NCBI RefSeq assembly: GCF_014642635.1
Contig: NZ_BMIQ01000007.1
Coordinates: forward strand, 186,001 to 250,000
Source: Aureimonas endophytica
GTDB lineage: Bacteria; Pseudomonadota; Alphaproteobacteria; Rhizobiales; Rhizobiaceae
DNA length: 64,000 nt
Reading direction: 5' to 3'
Shown here one piece after another: positions 36,523-45,567 of the stretch. Each line of letters begins with the position of its first letter. Positions within the stretch are counted from its first letter, which is position 1. The notes beneath the pieces were generated by a model. It worked only from the letters and a program-made list of their open reading frames with translations, was not told the origin of the DNA and ran no database searches. Made by a program: the position numbers and the translations under genes.

Positions 36523-38019
36523 TCAGGACGGCGCCGTGCGATAGGCCAGCGTGTTCTCGTAGACGCTGCCCTGGCGGGCGCATTGCCGGGCCCAGGCCTC
36601 GGCATGGTCGGGGCGCGGATCGACCCGGCCCTCGACCCGCGTCATCGCCCGCGCCGCCGCCCCGTGGGTCTCGTACCAGCCGGCGCCGACCGCCGCGACG
36701 ATGCCGGCCCCGAGCGCCGAGGCCTCCACCGTCGTGCTCTTCTCGACGGTGAGACCCGTCGCGTCGGCGATCATGCCGAGCCAGAGCGTGCTGCGCGCGC
36801 CGCCGCCGATGATGCGCATCCGCTCCATGGCGAGCCCTTCGGCCGCCATGGCCGTGACGCCGCGCGCGATCTCGGCGGTGATCGCCTCCAGCGCCGCGCG
36901 GTAGAGATGGGCGCGGGTATGGCTGGAGGAGAGGCCGACCAGCGCCGCTCGCGCCGAAGGGTCCCAGTTCGGATTCATGACGCCGAGGATGTGCGGCGTC
37001 ATGGTGAGGCCTTCGGCGCCGATCGGCAGCGCGGCGGCCTCGCGCTCCAGCCGGTCGAAGACGGCCGGGTCCTCGCGCCCGCCGGCGAAGGTGTCGACCA
37101 CCCAGTTGACGAAGAAGGCGCCGGCCTTCTGGATCGCCTCCAGGAAATAGCCCTCGCCGGTCGGGCCGGTCATGGTGCGCCAATGGCGCCCGACGAGCGG
37201 CTCCGGCGAATAGACCCCCGTGATCGTCGCGGTGCCGAGATTAACGAAGACGGTGCCCGGCTCGAAGGCATTGGTGCCGAGCCCGGCGCATTGCCCGTCG
37301 CCGCCGCCGGCGAAGACGGGAATGCCGGCGGGCAGGCCCGTCGCCTCGGCCGCCTCGGGCGTGATCGTGCCGACTTTGGTGCCGGGGCGCACCAGTTCGG
37401 GAAGCTTGCCGCGCGGCAGGCCGACCGCTTCGAGGATCGGGTCCGACCAGTCCATGCGATGGATGTCGAAGATGCCGAAGGGATCGGCGCTCGACCAGGT
37501 GGCGGCGGAGCGGCCGGTGAGGCGCCCCGTGAGGAAGGCGTGGACATCGACGATCCGCGCCGCGCCGTCGAGCACCTCCGGCTGGTGGCGACGCAGCCAG
37601 TCCAGCCGATAGGCGACGGGGATGAGATCGATCGGCTTGCCGGTGGTCCGCGCCAGCCAGTCGCGGCCGAGCCGGTCGGCGAAGCTCTCGTAGGTGCCCA
37701 TCGCCCGCTCGTCCAGCCAGACGATGGCGGGATGCGTCGCGGCGCCCGCCTCGTCCAGGAAGGCGACGGTCTCGCGCTGGTTGGAGATGGCGACGGCCTC
37801 GATCCGGCCGGGATCGCTGGCCGCCGTCGCCTGGCGCAGGGCCGCGAGATTGGCGCGCCACCAGTCTTCCGGGTCCTGTTCGGCGCGGCCGGGCTGCGGG
37901 CTCGCCAGCGCGATCGGCGCGCGGCCTTCCGCGATGGTGCGGCCGGCGCGATCGAAGACCACGGCCTTGGCGCTTTGCGTCGACGAATCGACGCCGACGA
38001 CGGTGCCGTCCTCGCCCAT
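36523..38019 (-). CDS. FGGY-family sugar kinase
   Basis: A 498-residue cytoplasmic carbohydrate kinase. N-lobe motif GVDSSTQSAKAVVFD binds phosphate; the central AISNQRETVAFLD and AGGGDGQCAGLG and the C-lobe FGGY-like IIGGGARSTLW motifs are complete. It most resembles xylulokinase-like members, but the family phosphorylates many ketoses and polyols. A GGGAGGAAGAG ribosome binding site precedes the ATG at 38019. It lies 58 bases after the SorC/DeoR-type regulator in one transcript, divergent from the aldolase-transporter operon, so its substrate is probably the sugar or polyol imported there. Confidence 0.9.
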   Translation of the reverse strand: MGEDGTVVGVDSSTQSAKAVVFDRAGRTIAEGRAPIALASPQPGRAEQDPEDWWRANLAALRQATAASDPGRIEAVAISNQRETVAFLDEAGAATHPAIVWLDERAMGTYESFADRLGRDWLARTTGKPIDLIPVAYRLDWLRRHQPEVLDGAARIVDVHAFLTGRLTGRSAATWSSADPFGIFDIHRMDWSDPILEAVGLPRGKLPELVRPGTKVGTITPEAAEATGLPAGIPVFAGGGDGQCAGLGTNAFEPGTVFVNLGTATITGVYSPEPLVGRHWRTMTGPTGEGYFLEAIQKAGAFFVNWVVDTFAGGREDPAVFDRLEREAAALPIGAEGLTMTPHILGVMNPNWDPSARAALVGLSSSHTRAHLYRAALEAITAEIARGVTAMAAEGLAMERMRIIGGGARSTLWLGMIADATGLTVEKSTTVEASALGAGIVAAVGAGWYETHGAAARAMTRVEGRVDPRPDHAEAWARQCARQGSVYENTLAYRTAPS

Positions 38020-38077
38020 CTCTTCCTCCCTTCGTGTCCCGCCCGGCGGCCTCCCCGCCACCGGGCGACTCCTCTTC

Positions 38078-39064
38078 TCAGCTTCCGCTCAGCAGCCGCT
38101 CCGCCGTGTCGGAATCCGTGACGAAATGTGTGGCGAGGCCGCCGACGAGCGCCCCGCGAATGGCCTCGGTCTTCAACGGACCCCCGGCGAGGCAGAGCCG
38201 CACCGGCACGGCCTTCAGCTCCTCCACCGAGATGCCGACGATGCCGTCGTCGATCGGGCTCGGCACCGGCCGGCCGGCGGCGTCGATCAGCCGGCCGATG
38301 ACGACGCCCTTGGCGCGGCCCTCGGCGACGATCCGGCCGAGATCCTCCTCCGTCAGCATGCCGCTGCGATGGAAGGTGCTGGTCGGGCCGATATCGCCGA
38401 CGCCGAAGACGATCTTGGTGGCCGAATTGATCAGGGCGAACTGGCGCTGCAGCGCCGGCTCGGCGAGCAGCCGGTCGCGCAGGTCGCGGCTCGACAGGAC
38501 GGCCGGCGCATGGAGATTGACGCAGCGCGCGCCGAGCTGGTTGGCGAGGAGCGTCGTGCAGAGCTCGGGGGCGAAATCGTCGGTCGATGCGGAGGAGCCG
38601 GAGACCTGCGCCACCGTCAGGCGCTCGATCCCGGCCGGCTCGGCGGCGCGGGCGAGGGCGAGGATCGTCCGACCCCAGGCGACGCCCACCGTGTCGCCTT
38701 CCTCCAGGAGCGCGGCCAGCACCTTGGCGCCCGCGACGCCGATGCGCGTATCGACCCGCCGCCCTTCGAGCGCCGGCACCACCGTCGCCTCGGCGAGGCC
38801 GAAGCGCTCGGCGAGCGCCTTGGCCGCCGCCGTGCGCGACACGGCGCCGGGATCGAGGCGGATCGTCACGATGCCGGCGCGCCGCGCCTCCTGGAGATAG
38901 TTCGCGACGCTGGCGCGCGAAACGCCGAGCCTCAGCGCGATCTCGGCCTGCGTCATCTCGTCGACGTAGTAGAGCCAGGCCGCCCAGGCGACGAGATCGC
39001 CGAATTGCGGCGGCGGCGTCGCGGGCAGGCGGGACGGCTTGGACAGGAGGCGCGCGTCGCTCAT
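38078..39064 (-). CDS. SorC/DeoR-family sugar-binding transcriptional regulator
   Basis: A 328-residue regulator: N-terminal helix-turn-helix (MTQAEIALRLGVSRASVANYL, residues ~36-60) and a SorC-type sugar-phosphate-binding domain (VGVAWGRTILALA, SSRDLRDRLLAEPALQ, GDIGPTSTFHRSG, LAGGPLKTEAI). The last motif is typical of effector-binding pockets for phosphorylated sugars. It heads the kinase transcript and faces the eight-gene catabolic operon, so it is the likely switch for both, responding to a sugar or polyol phosphate. Confidence 0.9.
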   Translation of the reverse strand: MSDARLLSKPSRLPATPPPQFGDLVAWAAWLYYVDEMTQAEIALRLGVSRASVANYLQEARRAGIVTIRLDPGAVSRTAAAKALAERFGLAEATVVPALEGRRVDTRIGVAGAKVLAALLEEGDTVGVAWGRTILALARAAEPAGIERLTVAQVSGSSASTDDFAPELCTTLLANQLGARCVNLHAPAVLSSRDLRDRLLAEPALQRQFALINSATKIVFGVGDIGPTSTFHRSGMLTEEDLGRIVAEGRAKGVVIGRLIDAAGRPVPSPIDDGIVGISVEELKAVPVRLCLAGGPLKTEAIRGALVGGLATHFVTDSDTAERLLSGS

Positions 39065-39087
39065 CGGCAGCGAGAATGCCAGCCGCC

Positions 39088-39147
39088 TGACACTTGTCAA
39101 TCGCTCCTATCATTTGTTTTGACAGATGCCAGAACCGGGTGTCATAT
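39088..39147. promoter_or_regulatory. Divergent promoter with TGACA/TGTCA operator half-sites
   Basis: A perfect 12-bp palindrome TGACA-CT-TGTCA (39088-39099) and a second TGACA (39120-39124) / TGTCA (39140-39144) pair. For the plus strand, TTGACA (39119-39124), 17 bases, then TCATAT (39142-39147) resembles a sigma-70 promoter. On the minus strand TTGACA (39100-39095) can serve as -35. Regulation by the SorC-type protein is inferred from position. Confidence 0.5.
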
Positions 39148-39169
39148 GCCGGACGGATCGGGAGGAACG

Positions 39170-40513
39170 ATGCCGACTATCGAGGCGGGGCGCGGCGCGC
39201 CGGCGGGTGGCTGGACCGCGCTGATCGACGACATCATCGACGGGCGCTGGACCCATCCGGAGACCGGCCGGCCGGCCGAGGTCGATTACGACAAGGTGGT
39301 GATCGCCCCTTCGCTCGCCGGGCGCGAGGCGGAACTCGTCGCCGCGATGGGTCTCGGAGACCGCATCGCGCTCGTCGCCGATGCCGCGACCTACGAGGCG
39401 ATGGGGCGGCGGATCGAGATGGCGATGGCGAAGGCCGCGCCGCAGGTGATCGTCCTCGACCATCCCCATGCCGACATGGCGCATGTGGCTCTCCTGAAGG
39501 CGAAGCTGGCCGGGGCCTCCGGCGCCGTCGCGGTCGGCTCGGGCACGGTGAACGACCTCGTGAAGGTGGCGATGGCCGAGGCCGGCAAGCCCTATTGCGT
39601 CTTCGGCACCGCCGGCTCGATGAACGGCTATACGTCCTCCACCGCCTCGATTACGCTGGATTCCGGCCTGAAGACGACGCTCGCCTCGCGCGCGCCGAAG
39701 GGCTTCTTCGCCGATCTGACGGTGATGGCCGAGGCGCCGGCCCATACGCGCGCCGCCGGCTTCGGCGACTGCCTCGCCCGTTCCGTCGCGCAGATCGACT
39801 GGTGGATGTCGCATCGCCTTCTCGGCACCGACTATCATCAGGTCGCCTACGACATCGAACTGCCGGACGAGGCGGAACTGAACGCGCGGGCCGCCGGCAT
39901 CGCCGCCGGCGAGATCGAGGCCATGGGCTATCTCGTCCGCGTGCTGACCCTTTGCGGCCTCGGCATCGCCTTCACCAAGGTCTCGCATCACGGCTCGATG
40001 GGCGAGCACCAGATCTCGCATTACATCGACTGCTTCGCCGGCGAGCGCCATCCCGGCACCCTGCACGGCCAGCAGGTCGGCGTCGCTTCGCTGACCCTGG
40101 CGCGGCTCCAGCAGGACATCCTGTCCCGCGACACGCCGCCGACCGTCCGCCCGACGCGCATCGACGAAGCCGACATGGCGCGGCGGATGGGGCCGGAGAT
40201 CGCCGCCCAGTGCCTCGCCGAATATCGCAAGAAGGCGCTGGACGAGGCGGGCGCGGCGAAGCTCAACGCGCGGCTGCGTGAGATCTGGCCGGAGCTCCGC
40301 CGGGAATGCCTCGCCTTCGCGCTGCCCGTCGCCGAGATGGAGCGCCTCCTGAAGGCGGCCGGCGGGGCGACGACGGCGGGCGAGCTCGGCCTGCCGGTCG
40401 AGTTCTATCGCGAGGCGATCGTCCATTGCCGGGAGATGCGCAACCGCTTCTCGATGCTCGACATCGCGGACGACGCCGGAACCTTGCGCGATTTCGCGGC
40501 GGGAGAGCGCTGA
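39170..40513 (+). CDS. Glycerol-1-phosphate dehydrogenase family (AraM-like)
   Basis: A 447-residue iron/zinc-dependent dehydrogenase of the sn-glycerol-1-phosphate dehydrogenase family. The NAD-binding glycine motif GSGTVNDLVK and the GTAGSMNGYTSSTASIT loop are typical. Metal ligands are the Asp in FGDCLAR, a His in SHHGSMGEHQISH and a His in LHGQQVG. Bacillus AraM, which reduces dihydroxyacetone phosphate to glycerol-1-phosphate, belongs here and also sits in a pentose operon. GGAGGAAC lies just before the ATG at 39170. The first gene of the operon; its stop overlaps the next start by one base. Confidence 0.9.
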   Translation: MPTIEAGRGAPAGGWTALIDDIIDGRWTHPETGRPAEVDYDKVVIAPSLAGREAELVAAMGLGDRIALVADAATYEAMGRRIEMAMAKAAPQVIVLDHPHADMAHVALLKAKLAGASGAVAVGSGTVNDLVKVAMAEAGKPYCVFGTAGSMNGYTSSTASITLDSGLKTTLASRAPKGFFADLTVMAEAPAHTRAAGFGDCLARSVAQIDWWMSHRLLGTDYHQVAYDIELPDEAELNARAAGIAAGEIEAMGYLVRVLTLCGLGIAFTKVSHHGSMGEHQISHYIDCFAGERHPGTLHGQQVGVASLTLARLQQDILSRDTPPTVRPTRIDEADMARRMGPEIAAQCLAEYRKKALDEAGAAKLNARLREIWPELRRECLAFALPVAEMERLLKAAGGATTAGELGLPVEFYREAIVHCREMRNRFSMLDIADDAGTLRDFAAGER

Positions 40514-41316
40514 TGCGGATCGTCACCGAAATGCCGGAGGCCGTGGCGGGCGCCGTGATCGGCGTCTTCACCGATATCGACGACACCTTGACCACCGAGG
40601 GCCGCCTGCCGGCCGCCGCCTATGCGGCGCTGGAGCGGCTCTACGATGCCGGCCTTTTCGTCGCGCCGATCACCGGCCGCCCGGCCGGCTGGTGCGACAT
40701 GGTCGCGCGCTTCTGGCCGGTGACGGGCGTCGTCGGCGAGAACGGCGCCTTCTACTTCTCCTACGACGCCGAGACGCGGAAGATGCGCCGCGCCTTCTTC
40801 GCCGGCGATGCCGAGCGCGCGGCGAACCGCAAGCGCCTGGACGCGGTCGGCCGGCGCATTCTCGCCGAGGTGCCGGGCGCCGCCATCTCCGCCGACCAGC
40901 TCTATCGCGAGGCCGATCTCGCCATCGACTTCTGCGAGGATGTCGAGCCGCTGCCGCGCGAGGCGGTGCGCCGCATCAAGGCGATCTTCGAGGCGGAAGG
41001 CGCCGTCGCCAAGGTCTCCTCGATCCATGTGAACGGCTGGTTCGGCGATTACGACAAGCTGTCGATGACGCGGCGCTTCGCCGCCGAGGTGCTGGGCCTC
41101 GATCTCGACGCGGAAAAGGACCGCATCGTCTTCTGCGGCGACAGTCCGAACGACGCGCCGATGTTCGGCTTCTTCCCGAATGCCTGCGGCGTCGCCAATG
41201 TCCGCGACTTCGCCGGCGAGATGGAGGCGGAGCCGGCCTATGTCGCGCTCGCGCGGGGCGGAGAGGGCTTCGTCGAGATCGCCGAGCGCATCCTGTCGAC
41301 GCAAGGGGAATGGTGA
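40513..41316 (+). CDS. HAD-superfamily sugar-phosphate phosphatase (class IIB)
   Basis: A 267-residue phosphatase of the Cof/sucrose-phosphatase-like HAD class. Motif I FTDIDDTLT holds the nucleophile and acid Asp; ITGRP is motif II; a Lys in GDYDKLS motif III; CGDSPNDAPMF motif IV. The cap domain lies between. Substrate unknown; its tight coupling (one-base overlaps with both neighbours) to the glycerol-1-phosphate dehydrogenase and the aldolase suggests it removes phosphate from a product or by-product of those enzymes. Confidence 0.88.
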   Translation: MRIVTEMPEAVAGAVIGVFTDIDDTLTTEGRLPAAAYAALERLYDAGLFVAPITGRPAGWCDMVARFWPVTGVVGENGAFYFSYDAETRKMRRAFFAGDAERAANRKRLDAVGRRILAEVPGAAISADQLYREADLAIDFCEDVEPLPREAVRRIKAIFEAEGAVAKVSSIHVNGWFGDYDKLSMTRRFAAEVLGLDLDAEKDRIVFCGDSPNDAPMFGFFPNACGVANVRDFAGEMEAEPAYVALARGGEGFVEIAERILSTQGEW

Positions 41317-41987
41317 TGGCGGATAAGGAACGGGCGCTCCGCCAGAAGATCATCGCGCTTTGCCTGGAGATGAACCGGATCGGCCTCAACCAGGGCACGT
41401 CCGGCAATATCTCGGCGCGCCATGGCGACCGCATGCTCCTGACCCCGAGCGCGACGCCCTACGAGACGCTGACGCCGGAGATGCTGGTCTCGATGCCGCT
41501 CGACGGCGACGGCACCGCCTGGGACGGGCCGCTGAAGCCCTCGACCGAATGGCGCTTCCATCGCGACATCCTGCGCGCCCGGCCGGATGCCGGCGCCGTG
41601 TTCCACGCCCATCCGATCTTTTCCACCGCGCTCGCCATCACGCGCCGGCCGATCCCCGCCTGTCACTACATGGTCGCCTGTTTCGGCGGCCACGACGTGC
41701 GCTGCTCGGGCTACGCGCGCTACGGCACGGAGGAGTTGTCGCGCGAGGCGCTGACGGCGCTGGAAGGGCGCACGGCCTGCCTGCTCGCCAATCACGGCAT
41801 CATCACGCTCGGCGACACGCTGGACAAGGCGATGTGGCGGGCGGTCGAACTGGAAACGCTCGCCAAGCAATACACCTACGCGCTGCAGATCGAGGGCGGT
41901 CCGGTCATCCTGCCAAAGGAAGAGATCGACGGCGTCCTGAAGGGCTTTGCCAGCTACGGTCTTCAGACCCCGCCGAAGGCCGCTTGA
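41316..41987 (+). CDS. Class II aldolase, L-fuculose-1-phosphate aldolase-like
   Basis: A 223-residue zinc enzyme of the aldolase class II/AraD family. The phosphate-binding GTSGNIS, zinc-binding HAHP and NHG motifs are complete. The catalytic acidic residue lies in PSTEWRFH and is a Glu, as in fuculose-1-phosphate aldolase (E73), whereas the L-ribulose-5-phosphate 4-epimerase branch has Asp. This favours C-C cleavage of a ketose-1-phosphate to dihydroxyacetone phosphate and an aldehyde. Its ATG overlaps the stop of the HAD gene, with AAGGGGAA as ribosome binding site. Confidence 0.88.
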   Translation: MADKERALRQKIIALCLEMNRIGLNQGTSGNISARHGDRMLLTPSATPYETLTPEMLVSMPLDGDGTAWDGPLKPSTEWRFHRDILRARPDAGAVFHAHPIFSTALAITRRPIPACHYMVACFGGHDVRCSGYARYGTEELSREALTALEGRTACLLANHGIITLGDTLDKAMWRAVELETLAKQYTYALQIEGGPVILPKEEIDGVLKGFASYGLQTPPKAA

Positions 41988-42113
41988 ACCTGCTTCTCGC
42001 GCGTCGAAGACTTGAACATGCATGACATGAAGGAATAGCGTTACTAGGCTTCAAGATGAAACATGCCCGGGAGGCCTGCCAGCAACGGCAGGGGGCGTGG
42101 TGGAGGAGTCAAC

Positions 42114-43004
42114 TTGGCGTCGTCGACTATCGTTCGTCGAGCGATCATTTCCGATCATCCATTGCCGTGGCTCTTGCCGCTGATCGCGATTCTGCTCGTC
42201 TTCACGATATTTCCGCTTCTCTACAATATATGGTTGAGCTTCCACGAATTCGTGCCGCGCCGGCGCGCGGTGCAATATGTCGGTCTCGCCAATTGGAGCC
42301 AGCTCGTCTCCGATGCCCGCTTCTGGCAAGCGCTGACCGTCACCTTCACCTATTTCATCATCGCGCTGGCGATCGAGCTCGCCCTCGGCATGGCGATCGC
42401 GCTGCTACTCGATTCCGACGAGCCGGGCTTCGGCTTCCTGCGCGGGCTGCTGACGCTGACCCTCGTCATTCCGCCGGCCATCGTCGGGATGATGTATCTC
42501 CTGATGCAGGACCCGCAATTTGGCGTCATCTCCTACTTCCTCCAGATGATCGGCCTCCAGGATCCGACGAAGCCGATCCTCGCCACGTCCTCGACGGCGC
42601 TCGCCGGCGTCCTCCTCGCCGAGATCTGGCAATGGACGCCCTTCATGGTGCTGATCCTGCTCGCCGGGCTCCGGGCGCTGCCCTCCGAGCCCTACGAGGC
42701 GGCGCAGATCGACGGCGCCAGCGCCTTCCAGACCTTCCGCCGCCTGACGCTGCCGATGATGTCGAAGGTCATCGCCATCGCCGTCCTCATCCGCGGCATG
42801 GATCTGTTCCGGGCCTTCGACTACGTCTTCGTCATGACCTCCGGCGGGCCGGGCACCTCCACCTACACGCTCAGCCTCTATGCCTGGCAGCAGACCTTCT
42901 CCTTCGTGAAATGGGGCTATGGCGCGACCTTGTCGCTCGTCACGCTCGCCATGATCCTCATCCTCGCCAATCTCTTCATCCGCGTTGCGAAGGTGAGGTG
43001 GTGA
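42114..43004 (+). CDS. Sugar ABC transporter permease 1
   Basis: A 296-residue inner-membrane protein of the MalF/UgpA type with six predicted helices and the EAA loop EAAQIDGASAFQTFRRLTLP that docks on the ATPase. The start is a TTG at 42114 with a strong GGAGGAG (42102-42108) five bases upstream; an ATG at 42063 in frame would give a Gly/Arg-rich extension and has no such site. The second permease follows after a single base. Confidence 0.9.
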   Translation: MASSTIVRRAIISDHPLPWLLPLIAILLVFTIFPLLYNIWLSFHEFVPRRRAVQYVGLANWSQLVSDARFWQALTVTFTYFIIALAIELALGMAIALLLDSDEPGFGFLRGLLTLTLVIPPAIVGMMYLLMQDPQFGVISYFLQMIGLQDPTKPILATSSTALAGVLLAEIWQWTPFMVLILLAGLRALPSEPYEAAQIDGASAFQTFRRLTLPMMSKVIAIAVLIRGMDLFRAFDYVFVMTSGGPGTSTYTLSLYAWQQTFSFVKWGYGATLSLVTLAMILILANLFIRVAKVRW

Positions 43005-43005
43005 G

Positions 43006-43869
43006 ATGACCCATTCCAAGCCGGCGCGGACGCTCCGCATCCTCGGTGCCTGGCTTCTCGTCGGGCTGTTCTTCTTCCCGATCTATTTCTGGACTTCCGT
43101 CGCCTTCCGCGAGGGGCGGGACATCTTCGCCCGGCCGCCGCAGGTCTTCGAGTTCACGCCCACCTTCGACAATTTCCAGAAGGTCTTCGGTGTGACGATC
43201 ACCGGCGCGGTCACGCCCGGCGGCGGCAATTTCTACATGGCGCCGCGCCTCTGGGATTCGATCGTGATCGCCGCCGGCTCGACGGCGCTCGCCCTTCTCA
43301 TCGCCACGCTCGCCGCCTATGCCCTGTCGCGCATGCAGTTCCGGGGCCGGCATTCCTTCGTCGGCTGGGTGCTGTCGACGCGCATGATGCCGCCCGTCGC
43401 CGTCGCGATCCCGATGTTCTTCATCTACAAGACGCTCGGCCTCCTCGACACCTATCTCGGCATGATCCTCATTCATGCGCTGATGAACCTGCCCTTGGCG
43501 GTTCTCCTCATGAAGAGCTTCTTCGACGACATCCCGGCCGAGATCGACGAGAGCGCCATCGTCGACGGGGCGAGCCGCTTCATGATCTTCCGCCGCATCG
43601 TGCTGCCGATGGCGAAAGGCGGCATCGCGGCGACGGCCGTGCTCTGCTTCATCTTCTCCTGGACCGAATTCCTTTTCGCCCTGACCCTCACCCAGACCTC
43701 GATCAAGACGGTGCCGGTCGTCTCCACCACCTTCGTCACCTCGGTCGGCACCGCCTGGGGCAACATGGCGGCGCTGGGCGCCGCCGCGATCGTGCCCGCC
43801 TTCGTCTTTGTGATCGCGGTGCAGAAGCATCTCGTGCGCGGCCTCACCATGGGCTCGCTCAAGCAATAG
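43006..43869 (+). CDS. Sugar ABC transporter permease 2
   Basis: A 287-residue inner-membrane protein of the MalG/UgpE type with six predicted helices. The EAA loop reads DESAIVDGASRFMIFRRIVLP. An extended periplasmic loop follows the first helix (residues ~38-80). It pairs with permease 1 to form the channel. One base separates it from the upstream gene; the binding-protein gene follows after 95 bases. Confidence 0.92.
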   Translation: MTHSKPARTLRILGAWLLVGLFFFPIYFWTSVAFREGRDIFARPPQVFEFTPTFDNFQKVFGVTITGAVTPGGGNFYMAPRLWDSIVIAAGSTALALLIATLAAYALSRMQFRGRHSFVGWVLSTRMMPPVAVAIPMFFIYKTLGLLDTYLGMILIHALMNLPLAVLLMKSFFDDIPAEIDESAIVDGASRFMIFRRIVLPMAKGGIAATAVLCFIFSWTEFLFALTLTQTSIKTVPVVSTTFVTSVGTAWGNMAALGAAAIVPAFVFVIAVQKHLVRGLTMGSLKQ

Positions 43870-43964
43870 GCGCGTCGCGGCTCTGGGAGGGGCCGCCGCG
43901 CGCCGCATGACCCGCCGGCATCCGCCGGCGGGCCGCAACCGTCGACATGGGAGGAGTGCTCGAC

Positions 43965-45476
43965 ATGAAAGACACGGATCGCAAGCGATATCTGGCTCAG
44001 ATCACCGACCGCTACGTGCGGGGCGGGATGGACCGGCGCAGCTTCCTGCGCTCGGCCGCCAAGCTCGGGCTCGCCGCCGGCGCGGTCGGCATGGGCATGG
44101 GCTATAGCGGCCGCCGGCCCTTCTTCAGCCTCGCGCCCTCGGCCTATGCCGAAGGCTCGCTGGAGCCCTCGGCCGAGATGATGAAATGGCTGTCCGACGT
44201 CGGCAAGCCCTTCGCCGGCACGACGCTGAAGCTCGCGACGGAATCGACGCCGCCGTCCAACGCCATCGCCTCCAGCCTGAAGCCCTTCTTCGAGAAGGCG
44301 ACGGGCATCAAGGTCGAGATCGAGGTCCTGCCGCTCGAACAGGTGCTGCAGAAGCTGACGCTCGACGTCGCCTCCTCGCTCGGCACCTACGATCTCTACT
44401 ATATCGACCAGAGTTGGGCGGCGAGCTTCAGCCAGGACGTCTTCGATCCGCGCGAGCAGATCGCGGCGAAGAAGGACCTCGCCTATCCCGACTACAATAT
44501 CGACGACTTCCTGCCCGCCCTCGTCGACGGCATCGCCCGCTACGAGGACCGGCTGGTCGGCGTGCCCTACGACATCCCGATCTTCATCACGCAATATCGC
44601 AAGGACGTCTATGACGAGCTGAAGCTCAAGGTCCCGACGACCATGGACGAGTTCTACCAGAACGCCAAGGCGATCACCGACGCCAAGGGGCCGGCGATGT
44701 ACGGCACGTCCGGCCAGATGAAGTCCGGCCATTATTCCCTCGAATGCGACTGGACCTGCTGGCTCTGGGGCCATGGCGGCCAGATCTTCACCCCCGACAA
44801 GAAGTTCGCCGGCAACAACGAGGCCGGTCTCCAGGCGATGGAATACTGGTCGAAGCTGAAGGAGACCATGCCGCCCGGCGTGACGGGCTGGACCTGGGAC
44901 GGCGAGGGCCAGTCGGTCAGCCAGGGCGTCGCCGCCTCGATGCTGTCCTGGGGCGAGTTCTTCCCCTTCTTCGACGATCCGAAGTCCGGCAAGATCTCCG
45001 GCCTGATGGAGGCCGCCGTGCCGCCGAAGGCGACGACCCTGATCACGCCCGACAAGACCGGCTTCGGCGAGATCCCGGGCGTCGGCCACCAGGGCGGCTC
45101 CTCGCTCGCCGTGTCGAAATATTCCAAGAGCCCGGACGCCGCCTGGGTCTTCATGCAATGGGCGACCTCGGCCGACACGCAGGCCCTGATCACCGTCCTC
45201 GGCGGCGGCACCGGCCCGACGCGCACCAGCGTCTACGACGATCCGCGCGTTCTCGCCAATGCCAGGGTCGGCGCCGGCACCACGCGCCATCTGCCGATCG
45301 TGCGCGAGACCATCGCCCAGTATATGGGCTCGGAACCGGACCTGCCGGAATGGGCGGAAATCTCCTCCGACACCATTCCCGTGGCGCTCGGCCGCTTCTT
45401 CGCGGGCGAGTTCAAGAGCGCCAAGGAATGCATGGACGAGATCGGGACGAAGGTCGACCAGATGCTGGCCGGCTGA
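43965..45476 (+). CDS. Tat-exported extracellular solute-binding protein (family 1)
   Basis: A 503-residue periplasmic binding protein of the MalE/UgpB cluster. The N-terminus has ~28 polar residues, then a twin-arginine motif (DRRSFLRSAAKLG), a hydrophobic stretch (LAAGAVGMGMG) and a probable cleavage after AYA near residue 65. The protein would therefore be exported folded by Tat rather than Sec. The mature part has the usual two-lobed fold motifs (YGTSGQMKSGHYSLECDWT, GGGTGPTRTSVY). The start at 43965 has GGGAGGAG about nine bases upstream. Longer than typical (400-450) because of the signal region. Confidence 0.9.
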   Translation: MKDTDRKRYLAQITDRYVRGGMDRRSFLRSAAKLGLAAGAVGMGMGYSGRRPFFSLAPSAYAEGSLEPSAEMMKWLSDVGKPFAGTTLKLATESTPPSNAIASSLKPFFEKATGIKVEIEVLPLEQVLQKLTLDVASSLGTYDLYYIDQSWAASFSQDVFDPREQIAAKKDLAYPDYNIDDFLPALVDGIARYEDRLVGVPYDIPIFITQYRKDVYDELKLKVPTTMDEFYQNAKAITDAKGPAMYGTSGQMKSGHYSLECDWTCWLWGHGGQIFTPDKKFAGNNEAGLQAMEYWSKLKETMPPGVTGWTWDGEGQSVSQGVAASMLSWGEFFPFFDDPKSGKISGLMEAAVPPKATTLITPDKTGFGEIPGVGHQGGSSLAVSKYSKSPDAAWVFMQWATSADTQALITVLGGGTGPTRTSVYDDPRVLANARVGAGTTRHLPIVRETIAQYMGSEPDLPEWAEISSDTIPVALGRFFAGEFKSAKECMDEIGTKVDQMLAG

Positions 45477-45567
45477 TCGCCCCACCCTGTCCTCGCGGCG
45501 CCGCCGGGCAAGGCGGCGCCGCTTCGCCCGTCCTTTCCCGACCCATTCGCAAGGATCGTCGCCGCCC

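Noticed and set aside
33239-37183. Minus-strand open frame of about 1300 codons across several genes
   Set aside because: It runs through four genes on both strands, contains no family motif, and is rich in Arg, Gly and Ala. It is a GC-driven shadow frame.
36523-38019. FGGY kinase as the xylulokinase partner of xylA
   Set aside because: It is 13 kb away, in a transcript with a SorC/DeoR-type regulator and facing another sugar operon; no xylose-type operator lies near it.
41316-41987. L-ribulose-5-phosphate 4-epimerase (AraD) as the name for the class II enzyme
   Set aside because: The catalytic acidic residue is Glu in STEWRFH, as in fuculose-phosphate aldolase, not the Asp of the epimerase branch.
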